Assembly (NCBI GenBank): GCA_965217605.1
Contig: CBDCJB010000014.1
Span: forward strand, 62,001 to 126,000
Source: JAYYZW01 sp965217605
GTDB lineage: Bacteria; Pseudomonadota; Gammaproteobacteria; Ga0077536
Reading direction: 5' to 3'
DNA length: 64,000 nt
In this document: positions 60,437-64,000 of the stretch, one piece after another
Layout: the number at the start of each line of letters is the position of its first letter
How positions within the stretch are numbered: the first letter of the stretch is position 1
Program-made: the position numbers and the translations under genes
Notes under the pieces: generated by a model
The model's input: the letters and a program-made list of their open reading frames with translations, nothing else
Told to the model about the DNA's origin: nothing
The model's database searches: none

Positions 60437-61636
60437 TCAGGCTTGCAACGGCACCACCGCCGCGCTCGTCCTGTTATTTTCCAAATACGTCGCCCACGCG
60501 TCCATCAGCTTGCGCCGCTTGTCGAACAAATCCGAGCGCTGGTAGGCCGCTTCGACGCGGTTGGGGTTAACATGCGCGAGCGCTTCTTCGCACACCTCAC
60601 GCGGGATATTTGTGCACTCGGCTGCCCATTCGCGGAAGCTCGAACGGAACCCATGCGGCACTGCGTCGATGCCGAGTTCATGCATCAGACTCGAGAGCGC
60701 TTTGTCCGAGAGCGGCCTGCGGCGAGCCCCAGGAAACACCAAGCCGGTGCGGTCCTGAAGTGCCCGCGCTTCCTCGAGGACCTCGACGGCGCGATCGCAC
60801 AGCGGTACCCGGTGCTCGCGCTCCGTCTTCATTCGTTCGCCCGGGATGCACCACTCGCACGCGTCCAGGTCGATCTCAGCCCATGTGGCAAAACGGACTT
60901 CACCCGAACGGGCCGCGGTCAACACCAGAAACTCGAAGGCCAGCCGGGTGCTCATACCGGCGCCTGAACCTCGGACCGCTGCAATCGCACCGGCAACCTC
61001 TTTATGCGGCAGCGCGCGATGGTGACGTACACCGTTGCCTTTGCGGGGGAGTACCGCAGTCAACACCTCACCGGCCGGGTTGTCTGCCCGGTGCCCTTCG
61101 GCGATAGCCCATTTCATCACCGTGGAGATACGCTGGCGCACTCGGCGGGCAGTCTCGTGTTTGATGTGCCACACAGGCAAGAGCACAGCCATGACGTCTT
61201 GCGTGGTGATATCCGACACCGGACGATTGCCCAGCCGTGGATAGGCGTAGTCACGCAGGCTCGCCATCCATGTGGCGGCGTGCTTGTCGTTGCGCCACCC
61301 GGGCCGGTGAACGGCATATACCTGTTCGGCTGCCTCAGCGAAGGTCGGCACCGCTGCTCGCCGCTTGCGCGCCAGCGGATCACCACCGGCGCGCGCGAGT
61401 TTACGATTCTCGAAAGCTTTGGACCGGGCCTCCGACAGGGTCACCATAGGGTAGCCGCCCAATCCGAGCTCGCGGCGCTTGCCGTGGATGACCAGGCGCT
61501 GCACCCAACACCGCGCGCCGCTCGGCGTGACGAGCAGCGCCAGCCCGTGTCCGCCTCGTCCGTCGCCGTAACGGCCCGGCTCGGTGACCGTGCGCACGAA
61601 GGCCGCCGACAGTCCGCCCTCCCTCCTAGCTTCCAT
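60437..61636 (-). CDS. int: Tyrosine recombinase/integrase (P4-type, DUF4102 N-terminus)
   Basis: A 399-residue integrase. The N-terminus (RYGDGRGGHGLALLVTPSGARCWVQR, then LGLGGYPMVTLSEARSKA) is the DUF4102 domain of P4-type integrases. The catalytic domain has Arg243 in TAARSGEVRF, His328 and Arg331 in VPHGFRSSFREWA, His355 in EEALAHVNPNRVE and the nucleophile Tyr365. It lies 150 bp from the right boundary of the element, transcribed away from it, the normal arrangement. Confidence 0.88.
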   Translation of the reverse strand: MEARREGGLSAAFVRTVTEPGRYGDGRGGHGLALLVTPSGARCWVQRLVIHGKRRELGLGGYPMVTLSEARSKAFENRKLARAGGDPLARKRRAAVPTFAEAAEQVYAVHRPGWRNDKHAATWMASLRDYAYPRLGNRPVSDITTQDVMAVLLPVWHIKHETARRVRQRISTVMKWAIAEGHRADNPAGEVLTAVLPRKGNGVRHHRALPHKEVAGAIAAVRGSGAGMSTRLAFEFLVLTAARSGEVRFATWAEIDLDACEWCIPGERMKTEREHRVPLCDRAVEVLEEARALQDRTGLVFPGARRRPLSDKALSSLMHELGIDAVPHGFRSSFREWAAECTNIPREVCEEALAHVNPNRVEAAYQRSDLFDKRRKLMDAWATYLENNRTSAAVVPLQA

Positions 61637-61782
61637 AAATCCTTCCCCCTCATTTTCCCCCCTTCAATATGGGGAACCTACCGAACCGATGAGGTACCGT
61701 CAAGCATCGAATAGAAATAAAATGCTGAACATACAGACAATTATGGACTGATTTGGAATGTCCTGGACTGGTACACGGCAGA

Positions 61783-61789
61783 CGGTCCG
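61783..61789. repeat. Candidate right attachment core
   Basis: CGGTCCG, matching 48538-48544. It lies where the amidase N-terminal half leaves the family consensus (DAVAGPSAV). Confidence 0.5.
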
Positions 61790-62463
61790 GCAACCGCATC
61801 GAGTAGAGTGGCGGTATCCCGCACGGTTCGCGAGTGGGCGAATTCGATCGCGAGGCCACTCAAAATCTCACCCGCGTCGGGACCGATCGAGATCCGTCCA
61901 CGGCTCGGCTTGAGGCCCACCACGCCATTGCAGGCCGCCGGCATGCGGATCGATCCGCCGCCGTCGTTGGCGTGCGCAAGCGGTGTGATACCGGCCGCGA
62001 CCGTGGCGCCGGAGGCGCCGCTCGAGCCGCCGGGCATGCGCGAGAGATCCCACGGATTGCGGCTCGCACCGTTGAGGAGCGATTCGGTGGTCGTGCAATA
62101 GCCGAATTCCGGCGTCGCCACCCGCCCTATCGTCACGAGCCCGGCTTCACGCCATTTGCGCATCAAGGCGGTATCCGCCGTCGCGCGATATCCGACGCAC
62201 ATGCGGCTGCCGTATTCGTTCAGCACACCCGCCGCGTGGCACACCAAATCCTTGATCACGAACGGCACGCCGGCGAACGGGCCGGCGCGATCTGCGGCGA
62301 GCGGCTGTTCGAAGATCTCGACGAAGTTGTTGAGATCCGGATCGAGCTTCTCCGCCAACGACCTCGCCGTCTGCATCACTTCTTGGGCGGACACTTCGCC
62401 GCGTCTCACCAGGTCGGCCAGCGCGACGCCGTCCCGCGCCACGTAATCTGCATAATCCATCAT
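61784..62463 (-). pseudogene. Amidase, N-terminal half, cut by element insertion
   Basis: The frame starts at ATG 62463 (or the adjacent ATG 62460) and encodes the N-terminal ~226 residues of an amidase-signature enzyme. Landmarks are the catalytic Lys in PFVIKDLVCH, the amidase signature MPGGSSGASGATVAAG with its serines, and HSRTVRDTATLLDAV. It then runs into element sequence (frame end at 61741). The missing C-terminal half is at 47788-48552. It follows the intact amidase by 7 bp, so both formed a tandem amidase operon before insertion. Confidence 0.87.
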
Positions 62464-62470
62464 GAACGAA

Positions 62471-63916
62471 TCAATCGATAAGTGACGGGCGCCGGTGATC
62501 CCACGGATCCGCACGCTCGATCTGACCCGCCAGTTTGAGCAAGAGTCCTTCGCCACCCATCTTCGTCACGAGTTGCACGCCGATGGGCACGTTCTGATCG
62601 TTCCACCACAAGGGCAACGAAATTGCAGTCGAACCGGTAATGTTGAACAGCTTGGTAAACGGGATGAATTCCGACATGAGGCGAAAGTACTCCTGAGAAT
62701 CGGGCATGAGTGGGCTAATGGTACCGATCGTTACGGGCGGACTTCCGAGTGTCGGGGTCATGTAAAAATCGTATTCCTCGAAGAACGGCGCTACGTGCCG
62801 GGCCACCTGGTGCAAGACGCGCTTGAACCGCGCCGCATCGACTGCTGAATAGCTACGGCCGAGTTCTGCGAAAGACCAATTGGCCGGCTCGAAGTCATCC
62901 GCGGTCGCTTCGCGACCGACCAGTGCGGACAGCTCGTCGACATCGCAGGCCGTGTCGATCGCGAGCGTACCCCAGAACGCTTCATCCACCGTCGCGACGA
63001 ATGCCGCCGACATGTGTGGCGTGGCCTCTTCCATCACATGGCCTAGATTCGCGCACAGCTTCACGGCATGCTCGAGCGCCGCGATACAGTCCGGATGCGT
63101 ATCGAAGTTCGTCGGACCGCGCGCGGAATACGCGATCTTCAAGGGACGCGGGTCGGATTCAATCTCATCGGCGAACGCCCGCTCACGGGCCGGGGCCGTA
63201 AAGTAGGCACCGAGATCCTGGCCCGCGACTTCATCCAACAACCAGGCGGTATCGCGCACGGTGCGCGTCATGACGAATTCGCTACAACACGACTCCCAGA
63301 TCGAGCTACAGTCCGGTCCGTGCGGCATTCGCATCCGCGATGGTTTGAGACCCACCAGACCGCAGGCCGAAGCCGGAATGCGCAGCGAACCCGCGCCGTC
63401 GCCGCCATGTCCGATCGGGACGATGCGCGCGGCGACCGCCGACGATGAACCGCCACTCGAACCGCCGGTCGTGCAGTCCAATGCCCACGGGTTCCTGGAT
63501 GGCCCGCGAAACGTGGGTTCGGTCGTGGCGCTCAAAGCGAGCTCCGGCGTATTAGTCTTCGCGACGGTTACGAGGCCTGCCCGTTTAAATCGCTTGACGA
63601 GCTCGCTGTCGTGATCGGATGGGCCGACGACGTCGGCGATGAACTTGGATCCGTGGGTGGCAGGGAAACCTTCATAATGAGAAGTCATATCCTTCAGCAA
63701 AAACGGCACGCCACAGAAAGAACCCTTCGGCGGGCCCGCTGCGGCGATATCACGCGCGTGGTCGTACATCTTTAAGACCACTGAATTCAATTTCGGATTC
63801 AGTTCCTCGATCCGGCTGATCGCTTCTTCAACTAATTCCAACGGCGTTACATCACCGTTTCGCACCAGTTCCGCCATACCCAGGCCGTCGAGTTGTTCGT
63901 ATTCCGCTATGCTCAT
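62471..63916 (-). CDS. Amidase-signature family hydrolase
   Basis: A 481-residue intact amidase. The Ser-cisSer-Lys triad is visible: Lys in VPFLLKDMTSHYEG, and serines in TTGGSSGGSSSAVAARIVPIG. TRTVRDTAWLLDEVAG follows, then the C-terminal ITGSTAISLPLWWNDQNVPIGVQ. Such enzymes hydrolyse amides to acid and ammonia or amine. It lies directly upstream of the split amidase; the two are clearly different in sequence, so they probably had different substrates. Start ATG at 63916 begins MSIAEYEQLDGLGMAELVRNG, typical of the family. Confidence 0.86.
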   Translation of the reverse strand: MSIAEYEQLDGLGMAELVRNGDVTPLELVEEAISRIEELNPKLNSVVLKMYDHARDIAAAGPPKGSFCGVPFLLKDMTSHYEGFPATHGSKFIADVVGPSDHDSELVKRFKRAGLVTVAKTNTPELALSATTEPTFRGPSRNPWALDCTTGGSSGGSSSAVAARIVPIGHGGDGAGSLRIPASACGLVGLKPSRMRMPHGPDCSSIWESCCSEFVMTRTVRDTAWLLDEVAGQDLGAYFTAPARERAFADEIESDPRPLKIAYSARGPTNFDTHPDCIAALEHAVKLCANLGHVMEEATPHMSAAFVATVDEAFWGTLAIDTACDVDELSALVGREATADDFEPANWSFAELGRSYSAVDAARFKRVLHQVARHVAPFFEEYDFYMTPTLGSPPVTIGTISPLMPDSQEYFRLMSEFIPFTKLFNITGSTAISLPLWWNDQNVPIGVQLVTKMGGEGLLLKLAGQIERADPWDHRRPSLID

Positions 63917-63927
63917 TCTTATGTTTC

Positions 63928-64000
63928 CTACTTAAAATGCGTGGCTGGCCGTGGTAGTAGCTCACCGTCTTCGTGTATGTCGACAACTTCGTTGTAGAAG
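63928..64000 (-). CDS. 3' end of an unidentified gene
   Basis: The minus-strand frame is open from the right edge and ends in TAG at 63928-63930, 11 bp before the amidase start. The visible end reads YNEVVDIHEDGELLPRPATH and then FK. Too short to assign. Its spacing suggests it is the gene before the amidases in one operon. Confidence 0.4.
   Translation of the reverse strand, partial: FYNEVVDIHEDGELLPRPATHFK

Larger units (their letters stand above)
48538..61789. mobile_element. Mosaic integrated element splitting an amidase gene
   Basis: The two halves of one amidase gene end and begin at the shared heptamer CGGTCCG, at 48538-48544 on the left and 61783-61789 on the right. Around the heptamer the two sides match imperfectly over about 24 bp. 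The segment between (13.2 kb) contains a tyrosine recombinase gene adjacent to the right boundary, tRNA and integrase relics, restriction- and defence-type genes and insertion sequences, and none of the metabolic style of the flanks. I infer site-specific integration with the heptamer as the crossover core. Confidence 0.75.

Noticed and set aside
1..64000. CRISPR arrays, rRNA genes, intact tRNA genes, plasmid-type origins
   Set aside because: I saw no regularly spaced repeats, no rRNA sequence, no complete tRNA and no iteron or replication-gene signature. The only tRNA sequence is the Asn 3' fragment.

Overview
The window is a high-GC, gene-dense bacterial chromosome segment. Its gene content (LptA/LptF/LptG genes, a glutaredoxin-rhodanese fusion, a PEP-CTERM protein, REP-like repeats ending in GCTCCTAC, many one-carbon and methylated-amine genes) suggests an uncultured Pseudomonadota, probably Gammaproteobacteria. 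The assignment rests on gene content only.

1-11.4 kb (minus strand) is one long operon for methylamine oxidation by the N-methylglutamate (NMG) pathway. It reads from a FAD oxidoreductase through gmaS, mgsA, mgsB, mgsC, two unrecognised small genes, mgdA, mgdB and mgdC, which runs off the left edge. Methylamine is joined to glutamate, transferred to give N-methylglutamate, and oxidised back to glutamate with release of the methyl carbon at the formaldehyde level. A divergent AGCS amino-acid:sodium symporter (11.5-12.9 kb) shares the promoter region, which holds a perfect inverted repeat.

12.9-27.1 kb is a mixed metabolic stretch: a membrane protein, a GFA-type zinc protein, two PhyH-type Fe(II)/2-oxoglutarate dioxygenases, a molybdopterin oxidoreductase, a flavin monooxygenase, a PNPOx-like protein, alpha/beta hydrolases, a three-domain glutaredoxin fusion, a methyltransferase and a GMC-type dehydrogenase pair. 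A 31-bp-arm palindrome sits between two convergent genes and encodes both stop codons.

27.2-34.4 kb (minus strand) holds two tandem copies of a three-gene cassette. Each has a small subunit and a large subunit of the N,N-dimethylformamidase type, followed by a third small gene of an unrecognised family. A cupin gene precedes the first copy. The amines released by such amidases would be precursors of the methylamine that the NMG operon uses.

34.4-46.0 kb looks like an envelope/lipid-headgroup locus: GNAT-like protein, two nucleotidyltransferases of the MobA/sugar-phosphate type, an Asp/Asn hydroxylase, HIT protein, LptA-like protein, LptF, LptG, metallophosphoesterase, a CDP-alcohol phosphotransferase with a degenerate N-terminal domain, and another nucleotidyltransferase. 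It is interrupted by a two-gene islet of lower GC (37.2-38.9 kb). An NTF2-like protein and a PEP-CTERM protein follow.

48.5-61.8 kb is a mosaic integrated element. It splits a single amidase gene: the N-terminal half lies at 61.8-62.5 kb and the C-terminal half at 47.8-48.5 kb, in the same orientation. The element carries a tyrosine recombinase at its right end, a tRNA-Asn 3' relic, a second integrase relic, an orphan decaying HsdR, a truncated Pycsar-like membrane effector, and a DUF4145 gene cut by an IS4-family insertion with 9-bp target duplications. Inside that IS a further 3-kb module (truncated HAD, two Rid-family genes, a VOC protein) has been integrated next to a partial IS copy. An intact amidase gene and the 3' end of another gene close the window.
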